DNA from: Eutreptiella sp. 'Long Island Sound 2002'
Lineage: Eukaryota; Euglenozoa; Euglenophyceae; Eutreptiales; Eutreptiaceae
Assembly (NCBI GenBank): GCA_964036045.1
Contig: OZ038381.1
Location: 100,259,367-100,323,366, forward strand
DNA: 64,000 nt
Direction of reading: 5' to 3'
Below the pieces are notes generated by a model, which saw nothing but the letters and a program-made list of their open reading frames with translations, searched no databases and had not been told where the DNA came from. Below, one piece after another: positions 46,701 to 56,544 of this stretch (positions are counted from its first letter, which is position 1; the number at the start of each line of letters is the position of its first letter). The position numbers and the translations under genes are program-made.

Positions 46701-49700
46701 CCTTCGCCCGTTGCTCTTAGTGATTGGACTTGGAGTACACGTGTACTCTTAACGAAGTTACCTTCACATTCACGCCATGTCTAATCAACAGGCAAGAGGA
46801 TCCCAAAATGCCTTGAAAATGGGCCATTGTGGGACAAAAACAAGTGAATTTTGAGTCCCTTTTGGTACAAGAGGGATGAGTAATCCTTCTTGTGTTTTTT
46901 CCAAAAGTGATCTTGGACCATTTGGGATGCTCAAACATGTGTTTTTGACCCGTTTAGAGCCCGTGGTGCCGCTTTTTGGCCCTTGGAAAATCCCAAAATG
47001 CCTTGAAAAGGGGCCGGTTCAACACCAAAAATGGGTCAAAACTGGGTGAAAACCGCACTTTTCTAAAAGAGATCGTGGGCCATTTGGGAGGCTCAAACAA
47101 GGGCCTTTGGCCTGTTTTGAGCTCGAGATCGCGCGTTTTGGCCATTGCAGAATCCCAAAATGCCTTGAAAATGGGCCATTGTGAGACACAAACAAGTGAA
47201 ATTTTGAGTCCCTTTTGGTACAAGAGGGATGAGTAATCCCTCTTGTGTTTTGCCGTTTGTGTGCTTTGTGCCGTTGCTCTTACTGATTGGCATTTGAGTA
47301 CAGGTGTACTCTTAACGGAGTTACCTTCACATTCACGCCATGTCTAATCATGGGAGCAAGAGTTGGTACAAGAGGCACGAGTAGTTCTTTGCCGTGTTTT
47401 GCCGTTTGTGTGGTTTGTTCTTCTTCGCCCGTTGCTCTTAGTGATTGGACTTGGAGTACAGGTGTACTCTTAACGGAGTTACCTTCACATTCACGCCATG
47501 TCTAATCAACGGGCAAGAGGATCCCAAAATGCCTTGAAAATGGGCCATTGTGGGACAAAAACAAGTGAATTTTGAGTCCCTTTTGGTACAAGAGGGATGA
47601 GTAATCCTTCTTGTGTTTTTTCCAAAAGTGATCTTGGACCATTTGGGATGCTCAAACATGTGTTTTTGACCCGTTTAGAGCCCGTGGTGCCGCTTTTTGG
47701 CCCTTGGAAAATCCCAAAATGCCTTGAAAAGGGGCCGGTTCAACACCAAAAATGGGTCAAAACTGGGTGAAAAACGCATTTTCTTAAAAGAGATCGCGGG
47801 CCATTTGGGAGGCTCAAACAAGGGCCTTTGGCCTGTTTTGAGCTCGAGATCGCGAGTTTTGGCCACTGGAGAATCCCAAAATGCCTCGAAAATGGGCCAT
47901 TGTGAGACACAAACAAGTGAAATTTTGAGTCCCTTTTGGTACAAGAGGGATGAGTAATCCCTCTTGTGTTTCGCCGTTTGTGTGCTTTGTGCCGTTGCTC
48001 TTACTGATTGGACTTTGAGTACAGGTGTACTCTTAACGGAGTTACCTTCACATTCACGCCATGTCTAATCATGGGAGCAAGAGTTGGTGCAAGAGGCACG
48101 AGTAGTTCTTTGCCGTGTTTTGCCGTTTGTGTGGTTTGTTCTCCTTCGCCCGTTGCTCTTAGTGATTGGACTTGGAGTACAGGTGTACTCTTAACGGAGT
48201 TACCTTCACATTCACGCCATGTCTAATCAACAGGCAAGAGGATCCCAAAATGCCTTGAAAATGGGCCATTGTGGGACAAAAACAAGTGAATTTTGAGTCC
48301 CTTTTGGTACAAGAGGGATGAGTAATCCTTCTTGTGTTTTTTCCATAAGTGATCTTGGACCATTTGGGATGCTCCAACACGTGTTTTTGACCCGTTTAGA
48401 GCCTGTGGTGCCGCTTTTTGGCCCTTGGAAAATCCCAAAATGCCTTGAAAAGGGGCCGGTTCAACACCAAAAATGGGTCAAAACTGGGTGAAAAACGCAT
48501 TTTTCTAAAAGTGATCGTGGGCCATTTGGGAGGCTCAAACAAGGGCCTTTGGCCTGTTTTGAGCTCGAGATCGCGCGTTTTGGCCACTGGAGAATCCCAA
48601 AATGCCTCGAAAATGGGCCATTGTGAGACACAAACAAGTGAAATTTTGAGTCCCTTTTGGTACAAGAGGGATGAGTAATCCCTCTTGTGTTTTGCCGTTT
48701 GTGTGATTTGTGCCGTTGCTCTTACTGATTGGACTTTGAGTACAGGTGTACTCTTAACGGAGTTACCTTCACATTCACGCCATGTCTAATCATGGGAGCA
48801 AGAGTTGGTACAAGAGGCACGAGTAGTTCTTTGCCGTGTTTTGCCGTTTGTGTGCTTTGTTCTTCTTCGCCCGTTGCTCTTAGTGATTGGACTTGGAGTA
48901 CAGGTGTACTCTTAACGGAGTTACCTTCACAGTCACGCCATGTCTAATCAACGGGCAAGAGGATCCCAAAATGCCTTGAAAATGGGCCATTGTGGGACAA
49001 AAACAAGTGAATTTTGAGTCCCTTTTGGTACAAGAGGGATGAGTAATCCTTCTTGTGTTTTTTCCAAAAGTGATCTTGGACCATTTGGGATGCTCAAACA
49101 TGTGTTTTTGACCCGTTTAGAGCCCGTGGTGCCGCTTTTTGGCCCTTGGAAAATCCCAAAATGCCTTGAAAAGGGGCCGATTCAACACCAAAAATGGGTC
49201 AAAACTGGGTGAAAACCGCATTTTTCTAAAAGAGATCGTGGGCCATTTGGGAGGCTCAAACAAGGGCCTTTGGCCTGTTTTGAGCTCGAGATCGCGCGTT
49301 TTGGCCATTGGAGAATCCCAAAATGCCTCGAAAATGGGCCATTGTGGGACACAAACAAGTGAAATTTTGAGTCCCTTTTGGTACAAGAGGGATGAGTAAT
49401 CCCTCTTGTGTTTTGCCGTTTGTGTGCTTTGTGCCGTTGCTCTTACTGATTGGACTTTGAGTACAGGTGTACTCTTAACGGAGTTACCTTCACATTCACG
49501 CCATGTCTAATCATGGGAGCAAGAGTTGGTGCAAGAGGCACGAGTAGTTCTTTGCCGTGTTTTGCCGTTTGTGTGCTTTGTTCTCCTTCGCCCGTTGCTC
49601 TTAGTGATTGGACTTGGAGTACAGGTGTACTCTTAACGGAGTTACCTTCACATTCACGCCATGTCTCATCAACGGGCAAGAGGATCCCAAAATGCCTTGA

Positions 49701-52700
49701 AAATGGGCCATTGTGGGACAAAAACAAGTGAATTTTGAGTCCCTTTTGGTACAAGAGGGATGAGTAATCCTTCTTGTGTTTTTTCCAAAAGTGATCTTGG
49801 ACCATTTGGGATGCTCAAACATGTGTTTTTGACCCGTGTAGAGCCCGTGGTGCCGCTTTTTGGCCCTTGGAAAATCCCAAAATGCCTTGAAAAGGGGCCG
49901 GTTCAACACCAAAAATGGGTCAAAACTGGGTGAAAAACGCATTTTTCTAAAAGTGATCGTGGGCCATTTGGGAGGCTCAAACAAGGGCCTTTGGCCTGTT
50001 TTGAGCTCGAGATCGCGCGTTTTGGCCACTCGAGAATCCCAAAATGCCTCGAAAAAGGGCCATTGTGAGACACAAACAAGTGAAATTTTGAGTCCCTTTT
50101 GGTACAAGAGGGATGAGTAATCCCTCTTGTGTTTTGCCGTTTGTGTGCTTTGTGCCGTTGCTCTTACTGGTTGGACTTTGAGTACAGGTGTACTCTTAAC
50201 GGAGTTACCTTCACATTCACGCCATGTCTAATCATGGGAGCAAGAGTTGGTACAAGAGGCACGAGTAGTTCTTTGCCGTGTTTTGCCGTTTGTGTGGTTT
50301 GTTCTCCTTCGCCCGTTGCTCTTAGTGATTGGACTTGGAGTACAGGTGTACTCTTAACGGAGTTACCTTCACATTCACGCCATGTCTAATCAACGGGCAA
50401 GAGGATCCCAAAATGCCTTGAAAATGGGCCATTGTGGGACAAAAACAAGTGAATTTTGAGTCCCTTTTGGTACAAGAGGGATGAGTAATCCTTCTTGTGT
50501 TTTTTCCAAAAGTGATCTTGGACCATTTGGGATGCTCAAACATGTGTTTTTGACCCGTTTAGAGCCCGTGGTGCCGCTTTTTGGCCCTTGGAAAATCCCA
50601 AAATGCCTTGAAAAGGGGCCGATTCAACACCAAAAATGGGTCAAAACTGGGTGAAAAACGCATTTTTCTAAAAGAGATCGTGGGCCATTTGGGAGGCTCA
50701 AACAAGGGCCTTTGGCCTGTTTTGGGCTCGAGATCGCGCGTTTTGGCCATTGGAGAATCCCAAAATGCCTTGAAAATGGGCCATTGTGGGACACAAACAA
50801 GTGAAATTTTGAGTCCCTTTTGGTACAAGAGGGATGAGTAATCCCTCTTGTGTTTTGCCGTTTGTGTGCTTTGTGCCGTTGCTCTTACTGATTGGACTTT
50901 GAGTACAGGTGTACTCTTAACGGAGTTACCTTCACATTCACGCCATGTCTAATCATGGGAGCAAGAGTTGGTGCAAGAGGCACGAGTAGTTCTTTGCCGT
51001 GTTTTGCCGTTTGTGTGCTTTGTTCTCCTTCGCCCGTTGCTCTTAGTGATTGGACTTTGAGTACAGGTGTACTCTTAACGGAGTTACCTTCACATTCACG
51101 CCATGTCTAATCAACAGGCAAGAGGATCCCAAAATGCCTTGAAAATGGGCCATTGTGGGACAAAAACAAGTGAATTTTGAGTCCCTTTTGGTACAAGAGG
51201 GATGAGTAATCCTTCTTGTGTTTTTTCCAAAAGTGATCTTGGACCATTTGGGATGCTCAAACATGTGTTTTTGACCCGTTTAGAGCGCGTGGTGCCGCTT
51301 TTTGGCCCTTGGAAAATCCCAAAATGCCTTGAAAAGGGGCCGGTTCAACACCAAAAATGGGTCAAAACTGGGTGAAAAACGCATTTTTCTAAAAGTGATC
51401 GTGGGCCATCGTGGGAGGCTCAAACAAGGGCCTTTGGCCTGTTTTGAGCTCGAGATCGCGCGTTTTGGCCACCGGAGAATCCCAAAATGCCTCGAAAATG
51501 GGCCATTGTGAGACACAAACAAGTGAAATTTTGAGTCCCTTTTGGTACAAGAGGGATGAGTAATCCCTCTTGTGTTTCGCCGTTTGTGTGCTTTGTGCCG
51601 TTGCTCTTACTGATTGGACTTTGAGTACAGGTGTACTCTTAACGGAGTTACCTTCACATTCACGCCATGTCTAATCATGGGAGCAAGAGTTGGTGCAAGA
51701 GGCACGAGTAGTTCTTTGCCGTGTTTTGCCGTTTGTGTGGTTTGTTCTCCTTCGCCCGTTGCTCCTAGTGATTGGACTTGGAGTACAGGTGTACTCTTAA
51801 CGGAGTTACCTTCACAGTCACGCCATGTCTAATCAACGGGCAAGAGGATCCCAAAATGCCTTGAAAATGGGCCATTGTGGGACAAAAACAGGTGAAATTT
51901 TGAGTCCCTTTTGGTACAAGAGGGATGAGTAATCCTTCTTGTGTTTTTTCCAAAAGTGATCTTGGACCATTTGGGATGCTCAAACATGTGTTTTTGACCC
52001 GTTTAGAGCGCGTGGTGCCGCTTTTTGGCCCTTGGAAAATCCCAAAATGCCTTGAAAAGGGGCCGCTTCAACACCAAAAATGGGTCAAAACTGGGTGAAA
52101 AACGCATTTTTCTAAAAGTGATCGTGGGCCATTTGGGAGGCTCAAACAAGGGCCTTTGGCCTGTTTTGGGCTCGAGATCGCGCGTTTTGGCCATTGGAGA
52201 ATCCCAAAATGCCTTGAAAATGGGCCATTGTGGGACACAAACAAGTGAAATTTTGAGTCCCTTTTGGCACAAGAGGGATGAGTAATCCCTCTTGTGTTTT
52301 GCCGTTTGTGTGCTTTGTGCCGTTGCTCTTACTGATTGGACTTTGAGTACACGTGTACTCTTAACGGAGTTACCTTCACATTCACGCCATGTCTAATCAT
52401 GGGAGCAAGAGTTGGTGCAAGAGGCACGAGTAGTTCTTTGCCGTGTTTTGCCGTTTGTGTGCTTTGTTCTCCTTCGCCCGTTGCTCTTAGTGATTGGACT
52501 TGGAGTACAGGTGTACTCTTAACGGAGTTACCTTCACATTCACGCCATGTCTAATCAACAGGCAAGAGGATCCCAAAATGCCTTGAAAATGGGCCATTGT
52601 TGGACAAAAACAAGTGAAATTTTGAGTCCCTTTTGGTACAAGAGGGATGAGTAATCCTTCTTGTGTTTTGCCGTTTGTGTGCTTTGTGCTGTTGCTCTTA

Positions 52701-53090
52701 CTGATTGGACTTTGAGTACAGGCGTACTCTTAACGGAGTTGCCTTCACACTCACGCCATGTCTAATCATGCGAGCACGAGTTGTCAAAGTGGGACGAGCA
52801 GGTCCACGCCGTGTTTTGCCATTTGTGTGCTTTGTTCTTCTCTGCCCGTTGCTCTTAGTGATTGGACTTGGAGTACAGGTGTACTCTTAACGGAGTTACC
52901 TTCACATTCACGCCATGTCTAATCACGGGAGCAAGAGTTGGTGCAAGAGGCACGAGTATTTCTTTGCCGTGTTTTGCCGTTTGTGTGGTTTGTTCTTCTT
53001 CGCCCGTTGCTCTTAGTGAGTCGACTTGGAGTACAGGTGTACTCTTAACGGAGTTACCTTCACATTCACGCCATGTCTAATCATGGGAGC
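37746..53090. repeat. Satellite array 2: about 21 units of ~721 bp, chimeric
   Basis: The marker GGTTCAACACCAAAAATGGG or a close variant recurs from about 37,808 to 52,065 with a period of 721-722 bp. One interval is about 710 bp and one about 563 bp. Each unit has an A-derived part ('cccaaaatgccttgaaaa' repeats) and two subrepeats of about 158 bp that copy the Rep leader: a TTGGACTT stretch, GAGTACAGGTGTACTC, GTACTCTTAACGGAGTTAC, and CGCCATGTCTAATCA with 'gggagcaagagttg'. Neighbouring units near 43.5 and 44.3 kb are almost identical. After 52,580 the units become partial leader-type repeats only. The many 60-120 codon ORFs are satellite shadows. Confidence 0.92.
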
Positions 53091-53385
53091 AATAGTTGCA
53101 ACAAAAAGCTGGAGTGTTCGGTACAAGAGGGACGAGTAGTTCCCTGCCGTGTTTTGCCGTTTGTGTGCTTTGTTGTTCCAAGGGTACCAAAAGGTGAGGT
53201 TCTGTTTGGGCCGTGTACTACTGGGTAGGAATGGGGCTCACTTTGGGAGGATAAGGCCCATCAATGATCCTTTCACGCCCCAAGTAGTCACTTTGTTTTT
53301 TCCCAACTAATGTTTTTTCTTGCTCCCAGCAGTTGGACTTGGAGTATAGGTGTACTCTTAACGGAGTTACCTTCTCTTTCGCACC
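53091..53385 (+). promoter_or_regulatory. Rep leader with iteron-like hairpin motif
   Basis: A region of about 295 bp before the Rep start codon. GTACTCTTAACGGAGTTAC lies at 53,352-53,370, ending 15 bases before the ATG. It can fold as ACTC-TTAACG-GAGT and, alternatively, with upstream bases as GAGTAT-AGGT-GTACTC. The same leader is copied twice in each unit of satellite 2. It probably contains the promoter and may be a Rep-binding site. Neither is proven by the sequence. Confidence 0.5.
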
Positions 53386-56300
53386 ATGTCAAATCGCTGG
53401 GAGCACGAGTTGCAACAATGCTTGGACACGGACATTGACTTCCCGGTGGCGGAGTTAATCAAGCTGCATAGCGAAGTACCCCAGCCTACGATCCGTCGGC
53501 GACATGCGCAGTTGCGCGCCACGCTGATGAAGCGATTGCAAAAGCGTGCCGCACTTGGGATCCAAGCGGCGACGGTGGCAAGTTTGAACACTCCCGAGTC
53601 CCAAGCGGCCAAGGGTTCGTCTGGAGGCAAGAAGAACACCGCGGAGTCCCAAGCGGCCAAGGGTTCGTCTGGAGGCAAGAAGAACACCGCAGAGTCCCAA
53701 GCCAACAAGGGTTCGTCTGGAGGTAAGAAGAACACCGCGGAGTCCCAAGCGGCCAAGGGTTCTTGTGGGGGCAAGAAGAATACCGCGGAGTCCCAAGCGG
53801 CCAAGGGTTCGTCTGGAGGCAAGAAGAACACCGCAGAGTCCCAAGCGGCCAAGGGTTCGTCTGGAGGCAAGAAGAACACCGCGGAGTTCCAAGCAGCCAA
53901 GGGTTCGTCCGGAGGCAAGAAAAACACCGCGGAGTCCCAAGCCAACAAGGGCAAAAAGAACACCGCTGAGTCCCAAGCGGCCAAGGGTTCTTCTGGAGGC
54001 ATAAACAACACACCAGAATCGCAACGGAGTAAGGGCATCGTTGGTGGACACGGCAATATGCCAGAGAAGCAACACATCAAGGCATCGGGGCGTCGTTCTT
54101 GCGGGGTCGTTCGTACAGTGTCCCGGGAGTTGTTCCGTGTTAATCCATCATTGCCGTCCAACATCTCTTTGAAGTGTGTTCGAGAGTATTGGCTTGATGG
54201 TTTGGACACTTTGTACTCACCACTTTTTGATGCACTTTGCTACCGCTGTGGTCAACTCCTTTGGAGCCCAATAGGTGGGGGACACAAGTTTACGGTTCCA
54301 CGCAATACTGGCGAGATACGTACACAAACTTTGTTTGGCGTGCCACCCACCGATTTGGTTACAAGTGGGATATTTGTGTTCCGCAACGAGATGTTCGCCA
54401 ATTATTTGACGTATAAGAATGCACCGTTTCCAATTCCCCCACGATCTCCTGCACGTAGCACAAGCCGCTTTGTGGTGTATGACACTCCTGTTTTGCACTC
54501 AGCTACACGTATGTATGCTTGCCACGTTTGTAGCAAGTATTCCGCGAAGTATGACCCCATCAACTATGGCTACATTTTGGATGGGGACATCCATTACAAT
54601 ATCCCCTCAAAAATTGTGGACCTCACCGAGTACCAGAAGCGACAAATTGCACTTGGGGCCCTCTACTCGAATACGCTGAAGCACGTGGATCTTCGTCACA
54701 AGCAATGGCACCATGCAATTGGTACCGTTGGTGTGGGCCGCAAGCCAAGCCAACACTACAATGCACTTTATGGCTTCATGACAATGAAAGAGGATATTTT
54801 GCGCGATTACCAGAAGCCCAAGGACAGCGAGCAAAGCACCCGCCAAATGAACCAAGCGTTGTTGCTGCTCAAGAAAATTCACCCTTTTTATTCTCGATTC
54901 TTGGCGCACTATGAGACGTTGTACCGATACTTGGAGAATGCGGCCACCACCATGGGCACATTGACACAGCGTTCGTATGAAGACAAGTACGGGAAACGCT
55001 TGGAATACCATTTACAAGATGAGTACGTTGCTTGGGCTGTGGAGTGTGATGCCCCACGGAACATCATTCCGGATTTTGCTCCTCACTCAGACAAAGTGGG
55101 CTTCCTCCATCGGACACCCTTCCGGGGAGCGGGTGGGAACATTACCACGGCTGCTCAATCGTTGGCCAATGACACTTGTTTGCATAACGACCCCAAGTTG
55201 GAACCGTGTGTATGGCCCGATTTGTATCCTGGCGGCGTTGGTGGATATACCGTAGGTTGCGGAATTGGATGTGCTGCCTACTACCGTAGTCGTTATCTTG
55301 CCTTTGATAGCCGATGGCGTCGTGACCGGTGGTGGTCCTTTTTCCAAGTGAGCAAAGAGATGAAGAACCAATTGATTTGGAATCAACAAAATTTCAAGGC
55401 TCAACGTGCGAATCGGGCAGAGGACATTACTGCAGCACGTTTGAGAAGTGCGAGAAGTTCCACAGGTCCAAAACCGGCGCCAAAGAAATCATCCTCACAT
55501 TCACCACACACGTCCTCACAGTGTCCCCAAGCAAGTCAATGCACCCAGCCGAGTCAATCTTCACAATCCGCAACTCAAAGCACCCAACACTCTCCACCTC
55601 GTTCCCAGTATGAACCAACGTCAACATGGACGTCAACTCCGCCTACTAGTCAAGGCAAAAAGCCGCGTGGATGCTACCAAGACGCTGTAAATTGTATGAT
55701 CCACAATCTCGAGCGCGAGGGGACCGATGAAGGTACGGCGGAGCTCAACCCGTATTATCGGTATGGAACTTATGTACCTTCAAAATTGGTTGCAACCCGT
55801 TCTTATTGGGCCTCACGACATTTAGATCTTACAGCCATGAGTCGTGACCTTGGCAAAGGGGACCTTTTCATCACGTTGACCATGAATGACAACTGGGCTG
55901 ATTTGCAAGCTGCTGTGCAAAAAGGGTGCCGTGCAGGAGCTGTGTGGCCTGGAGAATACCCCAAAAACACAGGGCCTAACAAGCCAATCCAAGATGGCCA
56001 CGATATGGAGGCTTGTGTGGCGTTTCACAAGCGGGTGGAGATATTCAAGCGGGAGTTCTTGGCTATTGGCAAAAATGGTCCATTTGGAAAGGTGCGGGAT
56101 TATTGGTTTCGATTTGAATATCAAGAGCGAGGCCGGGTGCATTTGCATGGCGTGGTATGGTGTGAAGCCAACAGCATCCCGGACGATGTGATTTGCGCGA
56201 CAATGCCTCGTGAAAGTGACGGCTTTCATCCAAAGTTCACAGCATACCTACGGGATCTGTACAAGGAGTGCAACATGGTGCATCAATGCTACCCCGACAA

Positions 56301-56544
56301 GTGTTTCAATATTGGTCGTGGGCGTGTATGCACCAAGTGCAAGTCGGGTTATCCCTTTAGTGTGCCGCAGGAGAGAGAAGAATTGGATGACAGTGGAGTC
56401 CGCTTGCTTTATCGCAGATATGAAGCCGAAGATGCATGTGTTGTTCCGCACAATCGCCGTTTGTTGGTCCGGCTCCAGTGCCACAATAATGTGCAACGAA
56501 TAACATCTTCGGGTTGGGAATTATATCTCGCAAATATCTCATAA
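53386..56544 (+). CDS. Helitron Rep (HUH endonuclease) part, 1,052 aa, frameshifted at its end
   Basis: The N-terminal half of a Helitron Rep/helicase, which nicks and joins single DNA strands during rolling-circle-like transposition. ATG at 53,386. Residues about 66-225 are Lys-rich 16-residue repeats. Cys pairs CYRCG (about 285) and CHVCS (about 379) resemble the zinc finger seen in these proteins. GDLFITLTMNDNW (about 826) matches the Helitron-like N domain. RGRVHLHGVVW at about 914-924 is the HUH motif, with both His codons at 56,140-56,148. VVPHNRRLLVRLQCHNNVQ follows. The first catalytic Tyr is at 56,524-56,526. The frame then runs into TAA at 56,542, although family similarity continues in the next frame, so one base appears to be missing. 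A Ser/Thr/Gln-rich linker lies at about 685-760. Confidence 0.85.
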   Translation: MSNRWEHELQQCLDTDIDFPVAELIKLHSEVPQPTIRRRHAQLRATLMKRLQKRAALGIQAATVASLNTPESQAAKGSSGGKKNTAESQAAKGSSGGKKNTAESQANKGSSGGKKNTAESQAAKGSCGGKKNTAESQAAKGSSGGKKNTAESQAAKGSSGGKKNTAEFQAAKGSSGGKKNTAESQANKGKKNTAESQAAKGSSGGINNTPESQRSKGIVGGHGNMPEKQHIKASGRRSCGVVRTVSRELFRVNPSLPSNISLKCVREYWLDGLDTLYSPLFDALCYRCGQLLWSPIGGGHKFTVPRNTGEIRTQTLFGVPPTDLVTSGIFVFRNEMFANYLTYKNAPFPIPPRSPARSTSRFVVYDTPVLHSATRMYACHVCSKYSAKYDPINYGYILDGDIHYNIPSKIVDLTEYQKRQIALGALYSNTLKHVDLRHKQWHHAIGTVGVGRKPSQHYNALYGFMTMKEDILRDYQKPKDSEQSTRQMNQALLLLKKIHPFYSRFLAHYETLYRYLENAATTMGTLTQRSYEDKYGKRLEYHLQDEYVAWAVECDAPRNIIPDFAPHSDKVGFLHRTPFRGAGGNITTAAQSLANDTCLHNDPKLEPCVWPDLYPGGVGGYTVGCGIGCAAYYRSRYLAFDSRWRRDRWWSFFQVSKEMKNQLIWNQQNFKAQRANRAEDITAARLRSARSSTGPKPAPKKSSSHSPHTSSQCPQASQCTQPSQSSQSATQSTQHSPPRSQYEPTSTWTSTPPTSQGKKPRGCYQDAVNCMIHNLEREGTDEGTAELNPYYRYGTYVPSKLVATRSYWASRHLDLTAMSRDLGKGDLFITLTMNDNWADLQAAVQKGCRAGAVWPGEYPKNTGPNKPIQDGHDMEACVAFHKRVEIFKREFLAIGKNGPFGKVRDYWFRFEYQERGRVHLHGVVWCEANSIPDDVICATMPRESDGFHPKFTAYLRDLYKECNMVHQCYPDKCFNIGRGRVCTKCKSGYPFSVPQEREELDDSGVRLLYRRYEAEDACVVPHNRRLLVRLQCHNNVQRITSSGWELYLANIS
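53584..54060 (+). repeat. 48-bp in-frame minisatellite in the Rep N-terminus
   Basis: About eight to nine units of 48 bp, each encoding a variant of SQAAKGSSGGKKNTAE, with one shorter unit near 53,940-53,970. The length is a multiple of three, so unit gain or loss keeps the frame. The peptide is basic and disordered in appearance and could bind DNA non-specifically. The antisense ORF of 280 codons over this region is a shadow of the repeat. Confidence 0.85.

Noticed and set aside
37746-53090. Dozens of 60-120 codon ORFs on both strands in satellite 2
   Set aside because: They recur with the 721-bp period on both strands at once and carry no domain. They are by-products of the repeat sequence.
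32213-53090. CRISPR array
   Set aside because: Units of 120-721 bp without short repeats and unique spacers, in eukaryotic sequence.
53367-54209. Minus-strand ORF of 280 codons opposite the Rep N-terminus
   Set aside because: It is the antisense of the 48-bp repeats and shows no independent domain.
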